From NCBI GenBank assembly GCA_041398605.1, contig JAWKUK010000026.1:1-64000 (forward strand): a stretch of DNA of 64,000 bases. The letters are read 5' to 3'. The notes below the pieces were generated by a model. That model was not told where the DNA came from and ran no database searches. It saw only the letters and a program-made list of their open reading frames with translations. The stretch comes from JAWKUK01 sp041398605 (GTDB taxonomy: Bacteria > Planctomycetota > UBA1135 > GCA-002686595). Below are positions 29,363 to 38,092 of this stretch, piece by piece (the first letter of the stretch is position 1; every line of letters begins with the position of its first letter). A program made the position numbers and the translations under genes.

Positions 29363-29508
29363 TCTGGTCTGTGAGCGAGGGGGATAGAGGGCTCGCACGC
29401 GGGGTCTCGTTGGGATCGGCCGCCAGCGGCCGGCACCTGGAGCCCGCGCGGTGGGGCCTCGCGCGCGGCATCGGAACGAGGCACCCGTTAGAGTGACGGG
29501 CCCAGCCC

Positions 29509-30936
29509 ATGACGCCGCGCGACACCGAACCCGAAGCGAACCCGTATCGGCTCCTGCCCAAGGTCGACGAGGCCCTGCGGGAGCCGGCCATCGCCGCGCT
29601 GGAGCCCGCCCTCGGGCGTGAGGTCCTGCGCGCCCTGGTCCAGGCGGCCATCGAGGGCTGGCGCATGGCGGTCGCCGGCGGCGCGCTCGATGCCGCGGGG
29701 GTGGCGGCCCGCTGCGCCGAGGGCGCGCTCGCGGCCGAGGTCGCTCGCGCGGCGCGCCAGGAATCCGGCCGCGGGGTCACGCCCTGCGTCAACGCGACGG
29801 GGGTCGTCCTGCACACGAACCTCGGCCGCGCGCCCGTGCACCCCGAGGTCGCCGACGCGATGCGCGCCGCGGCCCTCGGCTACTGCGTCCTCGAGGTCGA
29901 CCGGTACTCCGGCAAGCGCAACGAGCGCGACGCGCGCCTGGGCGTGCTGCTGACCCGCCTCACCGGCGCCGAGGCGGGCATCGCCGTCAACAACTGCGCG
30001 GCGGCGGCGTTCCTGATGATGCAGACCTTCGCGGGCGGCCGCGAGGCGATCGTCAGCCGCGGCGAGCTCGTCGAGATCGGCGGGTCGTTCCGCGTCCCGG
30101 ACGTGATGCAGCGCGCGGGCGCGCGCCTCGTCGAGGTCGGCACGACCAACCGCACGCGCCTCGCTGACTACGCGCGCGCGATCGGGCCCGCGACCGGGCT
30201 CCTGATGAAGGTGCACACGAGCAACTTCCGCGTCGTCGGCTTCACCGAAGAGGTCGAGCCCCGTGACATGGCCGCGCTCGCGAAAGAGCACGGGATCGTT
30301 TCGGCGTGGGACCTCGGCTCGGGGCGCGCCGAGCCTGCGGGCGCGCGAACGCTCGACGTCGTCGGTGACGAGACCGTCGTTCGGGAGGCGGTCGCGTCCG
30401 GCGTCGACGCGGTCTGCTTCTCGGGGGACAAGCTCCTCGGTGCGCCGCAGGCCGGCCTGATCGTCGGGTCCGCGGCGGCCATACGGGAGCTGCGCAAGAA
30501 CCCGATCTATCGCGCCGTACGGCTCGACAAGGTCGCGCTGGCGGGGCTCGAGGCGACCCTCGGTCTCTTGCTCAACGGCCGCGGTGACGAGCTGCCGACG
30601 CGGCGCATGTTGTTGGCCGATGTGGACGAGCTCGCGCCCGCTGCGCAGCGGATCGCAGCGGCCCTCGGCGCATTGCCGTCGTTCTCCGCGGACGTCGTCC
30701 CCGCCGAGTCACAGCCGGGCAGCGGCAGCGCGCCCACGGTCTTCCTGCCGACGTTGGCCGTCCGCGTGCGGCGGAGCGGGGTCAGCGCCGAAGCGCTCGC
30801 GAGCGAGCTGCGCGCGGGGGACCCGCCGGTGTTCACCAGGGTCCAGGATGACGCGGTGTTCCTCGACCCGCGCGCGCTCCTGCCCGGCGACGAGGCGCGC
30901 CTGTGCGCCGCGTTCCGCGCGCTCGCGTCTGCGTAG
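29509..30936 (+). CDS. selA: L-seryl-tRNA(Sec) selenium transferase
   Basis: A 475-residue PLP enzyme converting Ser-tRNA(Sec) to selenocysteinyl-tRNA(Sec) with selenophosphate. Conserved pieces are NPYRLLPKVDEAL, NATGVVLHTNLGRAP, EVDRYSGKRNERDA, NNCAAAAFLMM, SRGELVEIGGSFRVPDVM, VGTTNRTRL, MKVHTSNFRVVGFTEEV and the PLP lysine in FSGDKLLGAPQAG. Its presence implies that the organism makes selenoproteins. selB, selD and selC are not in the window. It is divergent from the thioredoxin-like/chemoreceptor pair. Confidence 0.95.
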   Translation: MTPRDTEPEANPYRLLPKVDEALREPAIAALEPALGREVLRALVQAAIEGWRMAVAGGALDAAGVAARCAEGALAAEVARAARQESGRGVTPCVNATGVVLHTNLGRAPVHPEVADAMRAAALGYCVLEVDRYSGKRNERDARLGVLLTRLTGAEAGIAVNNCAAAAFLMMQTFAGGREAIVSRGELVEIGGSFRVPDVMQRAGARLVEVGTTNRTRLADYARAIGPATGLLMKVHTSNFRVVGFTEEVEPRDMAALAKEHGIVSAWDLGSGRAEPAGARTLDVVGDETVVREAVASGVDAVCFSGDKLLGAPQAGLIVGSAAAIRELRKNPIYRAVRLDKVALAGLEATLGLLLNGRGDELPTRRMLLADVDELAPAAQRIAAALGALPSFSADVVPAESQPGSGSAPTVFLPTLAVRVRRSGVSAEALASELRAGDPPVFTRVQDDAVFLDPRALLPGDEARLCAAFRALASA

Positions 30937-30978
30937 GCGGAAGGAAGAAGCCGCGCCGTCGACCGTCGGAGGGCCCGT

Positions 30979-32325
30979 ATGGAACCAGACGCTGGGGGCG
31001 CGCAGGCGGCGCGGACAGGTGAGGCGTTCGAGGCCCGGCGTCTGCGCCTCGCGCGCGGCGAGGCCGTCGTCGGCGTCGTCGGGCTGGGCGCGGTCGGCCT
31101 CTCGCTCGCGACGCTGCTCGAGCGCGCGGGTTACGGCCTCGTCCTCGTCGACCGCGACGCCGAGCGCGTCGCGCGCCTGCGGGCCGGCGACGTTCCGTTG
31201 CGCTTCTTGGGCGCCGACGTCGAGCGGGCGCTGCGCTCGCCGCGGCTGCGCACGATCACGACCGAGTCGGGCTCGCTCGCGCCGTGCGACGCGGTCTTGA
31301 TCGCGGTCCCGACGCCGCTTGGGCCACTGCGCGAGCCGGACCTCGGACCTGTCTGCGCGGCCGCGGAGGCGCTCGCGCCGCACGTCGCGGCGGGCGCGCT
31401 CGTCGTGTTGGAGTCGACGACTTGGCCGGGCACGACCCGCGAGCTGCTCGGCGCGCGCCTGCCGCATTGTTACCTCGCGCATTCACCGGAACGCCTCGAC
31501 CCTGGCGCGCGCGCGGAGGACCCCTTCGGGTACGCGGTGCCGAAGCTCGTCGGCGGCGACGGACCTGCGGCCCAGGCCCTCGCGCTGGCGCTCTACGCGC
31601 GCACGTTCGCGACGGTCGTGCCGGTCGCCTCGCCGGACGTCGCGGAGGCCGCGAAGCTCGTGGAGAACGTCTATCGCGCCGTGAACATCGCGCTCGTCAA
31701 CGAGCTCAAGGTCGCCTTCGAGGCGCTCGGGCTCGACGTCTGGCAGGTGCTCGATGCTGCGGCGACCAAGCCGTTCGGCTTCACGCGCTTCGATCCCGGC
31801 CCCGGGATGGGCGGGCACTGCATACCGATCGATCCGTTCTACCTCGCGTGGGCCGCGCGGCGCGTCGGCGCCGAGACGCGCTTCGTCGAGCTCGCAGGTG
31901 AGATCAACCGCGCGATGCCCGCGTTTGTCGTGCGGCGCACCGCGGAGGCGCTCACGGCGCGCGGCGGCAGCCTCGCGGGCGCGCGTGTGCTGCTCCTGGG
32001 CTTGGCCTTCAAGCCGGACGTCGACATCACCGAGGAGTCCCCCGCGCTGGCCCTCTACACGCTGTACAGCGCCGCCGGCGCGGAGGTGCGCTTCTCGGAC
32101 CCGCACGTGCCGCGCGGGCCGCGCACCCGCGAGGTGGACCTCTCGCACCTGACTTCGACGCCGCTGGACGACGCGGCGCTCGCGTGGGCGGATGTCGTGG
32201 TCATCGCGACCCATCACCGCGCGTTCGACTGGGACTTCGTCGCCGCTCGGGCGGCCCTCGTCGTCGACACGCGGAACGCGCTACGGTCACGGATGGGCGA
32301 TGACCCGCGCTACGTGCGCGCCTGA
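30979..32325 (+). CDS. Nucleotide-sugar dehydrogenase (WbpA/WbpO-type UDP-sugar 6-dehydrogenase)
   Basis: A 448-residue UDP-glucose/UDP-GlcNAc dehydrogenase family enzyme that oxidises a UDP-sugar C6 to a uronic acid in two NAD-dependent steps. Seen are VGVVGLGAVGLSLA (NAD), VLIAVPTPLG, LESTTWPGTTREL, HSPERLDPGA (as in WbpA-like enzymes), AEAAKLVENVYRAVNIALVNE and the catalytic Cys in GPGMGGHCIPIDPFYL. VLLLGLAFKPDVDITEESPA marks the third domain. It probably feeds surface polysaccharide synthesis. 42 bases follow selA. Confidence 0.9.
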   Translation: MEPDAGGAQAARTGEAFEARRLRLARGEAVVGVVGLGAVGLSLATLLERAGYGLVLVDRDAERVARLRAGDVPLRFLGADVERALRSPRLRTITTESGSLAPCDAVLIAVPTPLGPLREPDLGPVCAAAEALAPHVAAGALVVLESTTWPGTTRELLGARLPHCYLAHSPERLDPGARAEDPFGYAVPKLVGGDGPAAQALALALYARTFATVVPVASPDVAEAAKLVENVYRAVNIALVNELKVAFEALGLDVWQVLDAAATKPFGFTRFDPGPGMGGHCIPIDPFYLAWAARRVGAETRFVELAGEINRAMPAFVVRRTAEALTARGGSLAGARVLLLGLAFKPDVDITEESPALALYTLYSAAGAEVRFSDPHVPRGPRTREVDLSHLTSTPLDDAALAWADVVVIATHHRAFDWDFVAARAALVVDTRNALRSRMGDDPRYVRA

Positions 32326-32436
32326 CCTGGGCGCCGTACAGCGCGGCGCGAGCTCCGGCTCGGGCGGGGAGCGCGGCGCCGAACCAGGCATTCCTGGCTT
32401 GCTTCGCGCGCGCCTGCGACCCACGATGCGTGATGT

Positions 32437-33375
32437 ATGGAGTGCGCGCTCGTCTACAACCCCGTCGCCGGGCGAGGTCGGGCCGCGCTCCTCGCGCGTG
32501 AGGCCCGTGAGCGCCTCGAGGCCGGCGGTTGGCGCGTCCGCGAGGGGCGCAGCGAGCACGCTGGCCACGTCCGCGAGCTCGCTGCGACGCTCGGCCGGGA
32601 GGTCCCGATCGTCGTCGTCGTGGGCGGCGACGGGACGCTGCGGAAGGCGGCCGAGGGCGCGTTGACCCTCGCCGCGCGGCCGACGCTCGGCTTCCTGCCC
32701 CTCGGCAACGCCAACGTCATGGCGCGCGAGCTCCGCATCCCGCTGCGCACGGCGGACGCGGTCGAAGTGCTGCTCGCCCGCGAGGAGCGCGCCCTCGATG
32801 TGCTCGAAGCCAACGGCCGCGTGGTCCTCGCCATGGTCGGCGTCGGCTATGACGCGCGGGTCGTGCGCATGGTCGGGGCGGCGCGTCAGCGCCCGTGGCT
32901 CGGCAAGTGGTACCGCGTCCATGCGGACTCGCTCTATGCCGCGACGGGGGCGGCCGCGCTGTTCGAGTGGGACCCGCCGCGCTTTGAAGTGCGCGCCGAC
33001 GGCAACCGCCTCGCCGGGCGCTATTGCGCGGCCGTGCTGTCGAACGTCGAGACGTACGGCAAGGGGTGGGCGGTCACGCCCGGCGCCGACCCGACCGACG
33101 GCCTCATCGACTTCCAGGCCCGCAAGCGCTGCGTCGCGCCGTGCGGCGCGCTCGCCTTGGCGGCGTCGTCGATGCGCGCGCGCGTCCCCAATTGGCTCGC
33201 CGATTATGGCCGCGCGAGCCAGTTGGAGCTGCAGTCCGACCGGCCGCTCGTCTGGCAGGCAGACGGGGACCTGATGGAGGCGGCGCAGCGCCTCGTCGTG
33301 CGCGTGCGCCCGCAGGCGATCCGCGTCCTTGCGCCGCCAGCGCGCGCGCTCGCGGGGCTGCCGGCCGCGGGCTGA
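32437..33375 (+). CDS. Diacylglycerol/sphingosine kinase family protein
   Basis: A 312-residue lipid kinase-like protein (DAGK catalytic domain). NPVAGRGRA at the start, VVVVGGDGTLRKAAEGAL (GGDGT nucleotide site), LGFLPLGNANVMARELRIP and YGKGWAVTPGADPTDGLID are typical of the YegS/DagK group. It probably phosphorylates a membrane lipid; the substrate is not predictable. It is 111 bases after the UDP-sugar dehydrogenase, and a hairpin follows its stop. Confidence 0.88.
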   Translation: MECALVYNPVAGRGRAALLAREARERLEAGGWRVREGRSEHAGHVRELAATLGREVPIVVVVGGDGTLRKAAEGALTLAARPTLGFLPLGNANVMARELRIPLRTADAVEVLLAREERALDVLEANGRVVLAMVGVGYDARVVRMVGAARQRPWLGKWYRVHADSLYAATGAAALFEWDPPRFEVRADGNRLAGRYCAAVLSNVETYGKGWAVTPGADPTDGLIDFQARKRCVAPCGALALAASSMRARVPNWLADYGRASQLELQSDRPLVWQADGDLMEAAQRLVVRVRPQAIRVLAPPARALAGLPAAG

Positions 33376-33394
33376 GGGGCCCCGTGGGCGGCGT

Positions 33395-33422
33395 CCGTGG
33401 CGCGCGCTCGCGCCCGCCACGG
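33395..33422. terminator. Hairpin between convergent lipid kinase and DHS-like genes
   Basis: A perfect 8-bp stem (CCGTGGCG with CGCCACGG) around a 12-base GC-rich loop fills the 48-base gap between the two convergent stop codons. No T-run is present. Confidence 0.55.
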
Positions 33423-33423
33423 C

Positions 33424-34692
33424 TCACGCGAGGTCGTACTTCGTCGTCGCTTCGAGCTCGCGGCGCTTGGCGCGGAACTCGGCGCGCAGCTTCTCCAGCA
33501 GCTCGGCGCGGCGCGTGAACAGGCGATAGCCCTCGCGGTCGCGCAGATAGCCCTCGGCCTCTGGGTGGCGCCGCCGCAGCTCCTCGGGGCCGAGCTCCTC
33601 CTCGAGGGCGGCGAGGCGCGCGCGCTTCGACAAGAGCGCCTTGGTCATGATCGGCATGACCATCGAGTAGTCCGCCTGCATCGACTCCGTCGTGCGCTTG
33701 TAGGCGTCCTTGTCGACCTTACCCCAGGTGACCGCTTCCGCCGGCGGGCACGATGACAGCGACCCGTCCGTCACCGGCGCGGTCGTGATCTGGATGTCGT
33801 ACAGATAGCCATCGATGTCATCGAGGCCGAGGATCTGCGACAGCGCAGGCTCGGGCTGCAGGTTGAAGTTCTTCGGGACGCCGCCGCCGAGCACGAGCGT
33901 GCCCAGGGCCTTCGTGGCGCTCTCCCGGATCCCCCACAGGTGGTAGGCGCAGCTCTCGAAGACCTCGGCGTGCACATCGAGCTCGAAGCGATAGTTGAGC
34001 CAGCCCTCATGCGCCATCGCCCAGAGCTTCATCGCGTTGAGGAACACCGAACCGTCGCCAGGCGCGCCGACGAAGATCGGGATCGCCTTGCGCTCGCAGA
34101 GCGCGAGGAGCCCCTCCGGCGCGCCGTTCTTCTGCTCCTGGCGCGCGTAGCGCGCGCCGAGGCGGTGGCGCAGCTCGGTGCCCGTCATCCGGTGCTGGAA
34201 CTCGGGCTCCAGGAGGATCGCGCTCAGGAACTGGTCCTGGCCGAGCAGGACGTTCTCGTCGAACCCGACGTCGGTGATGCGGATGATCCGGTCATCCCGC
34301 AGCGCGCCGTCGTCGCCGAAGATGGGCACCTCGTGGAACGGGTGCTCCTGGGCGTCGTCGAGGGCGCGGTGTCCGTCGTGGTAACAGACGGCGTCGGTCG
34401 TCGAGACGAGGCAGAACCAGCCCGTGTCCAGCAGCGGGTTCAGCCAGGCGAGGTGCTGGCCCGAGGCCGTGACCGGGCCTGCGATCGCCAGGGTCATGGG
34501 GACCCCCTCGCCGATCGCCTGGTCGAGGAGGGACCAGACGCGGCGCATGTAGCCGCCCCCAAAGCTCGGGAAGCAGCCCTCGAGCAGGTGGTCGAGGTGC
34601 TTCACTTCGAGCACGGAGCGGTGGACGAGCTCGCGCCCGGACTGGGCGCAGGCGCCGGCGCGCGGCGGCGGATCCTTGCGGGTGGGGCTCAT
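33424..34692 (-). CDS. Deoxyhypusine synthase-like protein
   Basis: A 422-residue member of the deoxyhypusine synthase family. Recognisable are MTLAIAGPVTASGQHLAWLNPLL, a YHDGH segment, PIFVGAPGDGSVFLNAM, ESATKALGTLVLGGGVPKNF (Lys274 corresponds to the active-site lysine that forms the aminobutyl intermediate) and ITTAPVTDGSLSSCPPAEAVTWGKV. In eukaryotes and archaea the enzyme modifies eIF5A with spermidine; bacteria lack eIF5A. Some bacterial homologues make homospermidine, so polyamine synthesis is the best guess. The start is 34692, with a basic N-terminus. Confidence 0.85.
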   Translation of the reverse strand: MSPTRKDPPPRAGACAQSGRELVHRSVLEVKHLDHLLEGCFPSFGGGYMRRVWSLLDQAIGEGVPMTLAIAGPVTASGQHLAWLNPLLDTGWFCLVSTTDAVCYHDGHRALDDAQEHPFHEVPIFGDDGALRDDRIIRITDVGFDENVLLGQDQFLSAILLEPEFQHRMTGTELRHRLGARYARQEQKNGAPEGLLALCERKAIPIFVGAPGDGSVFLNAMKLWAMAHEGWLNYRFELDVHAEVFESCAYHLWGIRESATKALGTLVLGGGVPKNFNLQPEPALSQILGLDDIDGYLYDIQITTAPVTDGSLSSCPPAEAVTWGKVDKDAYKRTTESMQADYSMVMPIMTKALLSKRARLAALEEELGPEELRRRHPEAEGYLRDREGYRLFTRRAELLEKLRAEFRAKRRELEATTKYDLA

Positions 34693-34977
34693 AGGTGCGG
34701 GAGTCTAACGGCTCCTGCGGCCCGCTCCCTCTCCTAGGGCCCGGCCCCAGGGGGGCCTGCCGCCCGTCGCTGAGCGTCCCAGTCCGGGAAACCCCACGTC
34801 CGAGCGCGGTTCCCGAGTGCGGGAAATCCCTCCCTCGATGGGAATTCTCACACAGCGGGGCGCTCCGATCGGCCGAAGAGGTCAGGAACGATTGGTTCCG
34901 GGCGGGCAAAAGGGAGAATGGCGGCAGCTCACTCTCCTGACTTCGGCCCCGTCCAGGGCCCTCTCACCAGCACTCAC

Positions 34978-35517
34978 ATGACGCGCTTCACCGACCCGGC
35001 CCAGGCCGCCTACTCGGTCCAGGACTATTCCGGCACCCCGATGATCGAGGGGGTCGAGATCGTTCAGCTCTGCCGTTTCAACGATGACGGCGGCGCGATG
35101 ACCGAGCTCGGGCGCCTCGACGGCGGTCTGCACAAGGACCTGCCCGGCTTCGAGGTGCGGCAGATCAACTACAGCGTCGTCGAGCCTGGCGCCATCAAGG
35201 CGTTCCACCTGCACAAACGCCAGACCGACGTTTGGTACGTACCCCCGAGCGACAAGATCTTGCTCGTCCTCGCCGACGTGAGGGCGGGTTCGAAGACCGA
35301 GGGGCTCGTGCGCCGCATCGTGCTCGGCGACGCCAACTCGCGCCTCGTGCGCATTCCTCCGGGGGTCGCGCACGGCTGCAAGAACCTGCGGGTCGCGGCG
35401 CCCTCGAGCATCATCTACTTCGTCGATGTCCAGTTCTCTGTGGACGCCACGTGCGACGAAGGGCGCTTGCCGTGGGACCACTTCGGCGCGGCGGTTTGGG
35501 AGGTCGAGCGAGGATGA
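34978..35517 (+). CDS. dTDP-4-dehydrorhamnose 3,5-epimerase-like protein
   Basis: A 179-residue cupin of the RmlC family. Seen are INYSVVEPGAIKAFHLHKRQ (with the family's catalytic-region His), ILLVLADVRAGS, LVRIPPGVAHGCKNL and a later YFVDVQF. Canonical RmlC epimerises a dTDP-4-keto-6-deoxysugar. The N-terminal RFTDPAQAAYSVQDYSGTPMIEGVEIVQL differs from classical enzymes, so the substrate may too. ATG 34978 was chosen; ATG 34918 would add 20 residues with no clear family similarity. Its stop overlaps the next gene's ATG (ATGA). No rmlA/B/D are present here. Confidence 0.8.
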   Translation: MTRFTDPAQAAYSVQDYSGTPMIEGVEIVQLCRFNDDGGAMTELGRLDGGLHKDLPGFEVRQINYSVVEPGAIKAFHLHKRQTDVWYVPPSDKILLVLADVRAGSKTEGLVRRIVLGDANSRLVRIPPGVAHGCKNLRVAAPSSIIYFVDVQFSVDATCDEGRLPWDHFGAAVWEVERG

Positions 35518-36515
35518 CCGACCCCGGCGCGAGCCTCGGCGCGGGCGCGCTCCAGCGTTCGTTGCTCGACACGATCGGCGACACGCCGATCGTGGAGCTC
35601 CGCCATTTCTGCGACGAATCGAAGGGGCGCATCTTTGCCAAGCTCGAGTCGCGGAACCCGAGCGGCTCGAAGTACGATCGCGTCGCGAAGCAGGTCATCG
35701 GGGACGCGCGCGCCGAGGGCCGCCTCGGGCGCTGCCAGACGGTGGTGGCTGCGGTGGAGGGGGTCGGCGCGCTGGCCTTCGCACAGGTCTGCGCCATCAT
35801 GCGGCACCCCTTCAGCGCGGTGATCTCTCGCGCGGCCTCGGGGGTGCCGGTCGCTGCGCTCACGGCGCTCGGTTGCGAGGTGATTTGGGTCGATCAGGAT
35901 CCGACCAGCCCGCCTGGGCGTTTGACCCCGCTCGACCGGGAGCTCACGCAGCGGAAGGCGGACGAGGTCGTCGCCATCACGGGCGCGTTCGACCCGCAGC
36001 TGCTCACGAACCGCAGCGCGTTCCGCGCGCATCGCCTGGGCACCGGCCAGGAGATCGTGCGTCAGGTCGGCGGCGAGTTCGGCGCCTTCGTCGACTTCGT
36101 TGCGACCGGCGCGACGCTCGCCGGCTGCGCCGCCGCGTTCCACGAGTTCGACGCGACGATCCGTTGTTTCGCGGTGGAGCCCAAGGGGGCCGCGACGCTC
36201 TCCGGCGAGGCGGCCTACCTGGACGACCACGGCATCGACGGAGGCGGGCTCGGCCTCCCAGTGCTGCCGCTCCTTTCGCCTGAGCGCCTCGCGGGTATCG
36301 TCCAGGTCACGCGCCAGGATGCTCACAAAGCGGCGGTCGAGCTCGCGCAGAAGGAGGGCATCCTGTGCGGGCTCTCTGCCGGGGCGAGCCTCGTCGCGGC
36401 GCGCTCCCTCCTCGACGCAGAGTGCTTCGGTGAGTCGATCGTGATCGTCGTGAGCGACAATGGTGTCGTGCCGACGTCGGAGTCGCTGGCCGGGCGGCTG
36501 GCCGACGCCGCCTGA
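35514..36515 (+). CDS. Cysteine synthase-fold protein, probable pseudoenzyme
   Basis: A 333-residue protein clearly of the CysK/CBS fold type II PLP family: TIGDTPIVELRHF, FAKLESRNPSGSKYDR, a late QKEGILCGLSAGASLVAA and IVIVVSDNGVVPTSE. Several active-site elements are changed. In NPxGS-x-K-DR the usual PLP Lys is Tyr54 (a Lys sits one residue earlier); the TSGNTG substrate loop is VEGVGA; the GTGGT phosphate loop is ATGAT; the PDSG serine is Asn. It may have lost PLP catalysis, use the shifted Lys53, or serve as a structural partner. It is coupled (ATGA) to the upstream epimerase gene, implying a joint role. Confidence 0.8.
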   Translation: MTDPGASLGAGALQRSLLDTIGDTPIVELRHFCDESKGRIFAKLESRNPSGSKYDRVAKQVIGDARAEGRLGRCQTVVAAVEGVGALAFAQVCAIMRHPFSAVISRAASGVPVAALTALGCEVIWVDQDPTSPPGRLTPLDRELTQRKADEVVAITGAFDPQLLTNRSAFRAHRLGTGQEIVRQVGGEFGAFVDFVATGATLAGCAAAFHEFDATIRCFAVEPKGAATLSGEAAYLDDHGIDGGGLGLPVLPLLSPERLAGIVQVTRQDAHKAAVELAQKEGILCGLSAGASLVAARSLLDAECFGESIVIVVSDNGVVPTSESLAGRLADAA

Positions 36516-36570
36516 TCGTCGGCCAGCTGAGCAGCGTTGCCTGACCCAGCACAGGCGTCGGCGTCGCAGG

Positions 36571-37917
36571 TCAACCGCGCTCGGTGACCTCGATCATGTT
36601 CTCGAGCGCAGTGCGCGCTTCGCGTACGAGCTGCGCTCGTTCGGCTTCGCTTTGGCGTTCGCGCAGGCCCGTGCGCTCATGGACGGCGTCGCCCGGCAGG
36701 ACGCGGTTCGCCTCCGGCGGCGTGCCTTTGCGCAGCAGATCGAGCATGCCCGCGAGGTGCGGCGGGTCGTTCCTGCTCATCGTCGCGCAGCCGCAGCCCG
36801 CGACCCCGAAGCCTTCGGCGGGGATGTCCGCGAGGTGCACGATGCGCACGCCGCGCTGCGCGCCGAGGGCGACCGCGTTCCGTACGAAGTGACCCTCGGT
36901 GCCGATGACGAGCTTGTCGCCGGGCTGGGCATCGAGCACCGCCTGCCAGAGGTAGTTCGTGCTGCCCGAGCCGTCCGCGGCGCGGACGACCTCCAGCGGA
37001 GACTCGGGGTGCACGAGCACGCGCCAGCCGCGCGCTTGCCACCACTGGACCATCTCAGGCTTGAAGATCGTGTGCACGCCGCAATACGAGCCCCAGAGGA
37101 TCATCTCAGCGGCATCCAGCGCTGCGACCCCGCCTTCGATCGTGCCGTCGTCGAGGCTGTAGCCGGCCCCGTGCCGCTGCGGATCGGGCAGCGCCAACAG
37201 AGACGACTGCGGCATCCCGAGCCGATCCGCGACGTTGCGTCCGAGGTGCTGGTCGGGCACGAAGAAGAGCTTCTTCCCGGTCTTGCGCGCCCAAGCGACG
37301 ATCTTGTGCGCGTTGGAGCTCGTGCACACCGCGCCGCCCGTTCGTCCCGCGAGCGCCTTGATGCGGCCGGACGTGTTCATGTACGCGACGACGACGAGGT
37401 CGTCCCCGTAGCGTTCGATCAGCTGGTCGGCGATGGGCTCGACGAGGTAGTCCTTCGCCAGCATCTCCATCGTGCAACCGGCCTTCGGGTTCGTGATCCA
37501 GACCTCTTGGTGCTCGTGCGCCAGGATCGCGACGGTCTCGGCCATGAAGTGCACCGCCGACTCGACGATGACCCGCTTCTCCGGGTTCCGCGCCGCCTGC
37601 AGCGCGAGCACGTAGCTGTCCGACACGGCGCCGCCGTAGCGCTCGACGAGCTTCACGATCTCGCCGCCCATATAGAAGTGCGCCAACAGCAGGAGCGCGT
37701 CGCCGAAGTGCTGCTTGGCGGGCAAGGCGTAGCGATCGAGCCAGGGCAGGACCGACTCCGGCTTGCGGTCGGGCAACGCGAGGTATTCCTCGGCGTACGG
37801 CTGGAACTCGGGCTGGTACCAATCGAGGGGCAGGTCGGTCTGGCAGATCGGGATGCCGGGCTCCAACGCGATCCCGGTCGGTCCGACGTGGTGCAGCGTG
37901 CGCGATGAATCTGTCAC
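36571..37917 (-). CDS. nadA: Quinolinate synthase NadA
   Basis: A 448-residue enzyme condensing iminoaspartate with dihydroxyacetone phosphate to quinolinate in NAD synthesis. The [4Fe-4S] ligands are visible: Cys198 in AVCTSSNAHKIV, Cys279 in WGSYCGVHTIF and one of Cys375/Cys377 in VAGCGCATM. AHFYMGGEIV, YMNTSGRIKA, FFVPDQHLGRN and HPESPLEVV are family blocks. The protein is about 100 residues longer than E. coli NadA, with extra residues at both ends. The start is GTG at 37917. No nadB or nadC adjoins. Confidence 0.92.
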   Translation of the reverse strand: MTDSSRTLHHVGPTGIALEPGIPICQTDLPLDWYQPEFQPYAEEYLALPDRKPESVLPWLDRYALPAKQHFGDALLLLAHFYMGGEIVKLVERYGGAVSDSYVLALQAARNPEKRVIVESAVHFMAETVAILAHEHQEVWITNPKAGCTMEMLAKDYLVEPIADQLIERYGDDLVVVAYMNTSGRIKALAGRTGGAVCTSSNAHKIVAWARKTGKKLFFVPDQHLGRNVADRLGMPQSSLLALPDPQRHGAGYSLDDGTIEGGVAALDAAEMILWGSYCGVHTIFKPEMVQWWQARGWRVLVHPESPLEVVRAADGSGSTNYLWQAVLDAQPGDKLVIGTEGHFVRNAVALGAQRGVRIVHLADIPAEGFGVAGCGCATMSRNDPPHLAGMLDLLRKGTPPEANRVLPGDAVHERTGLRERQSEAERAQLVREARTALENMIEVTERG

Positions 37918-38092
37918 TAGGTGTGGTCTCCGGGGTCGCGGGCTGCCGATTGTAGGTCGGGCGCCGCGCGCGGCCAGGTTTGGTCCCTTTCCATCGACCA
38001 GCCTGCGTCCGCGGGGTCCTGTTTCGTAACCTCCGGGCATCCTGACGACCTCCCGTGGCGGAGGCCGCGCTCCTGCTCTTCGCCCCAAGCCG

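Noticed and set aside
34803..34820. Small palindrome TTCCCG-AGTG-CGGGAA upstream of the RmlC-like gene as an operator
   Set aside because: Six pairs only; similar GGGA/TCCC palindromes appear in other gaps without shared gene function, so no regulatory claim can be made.
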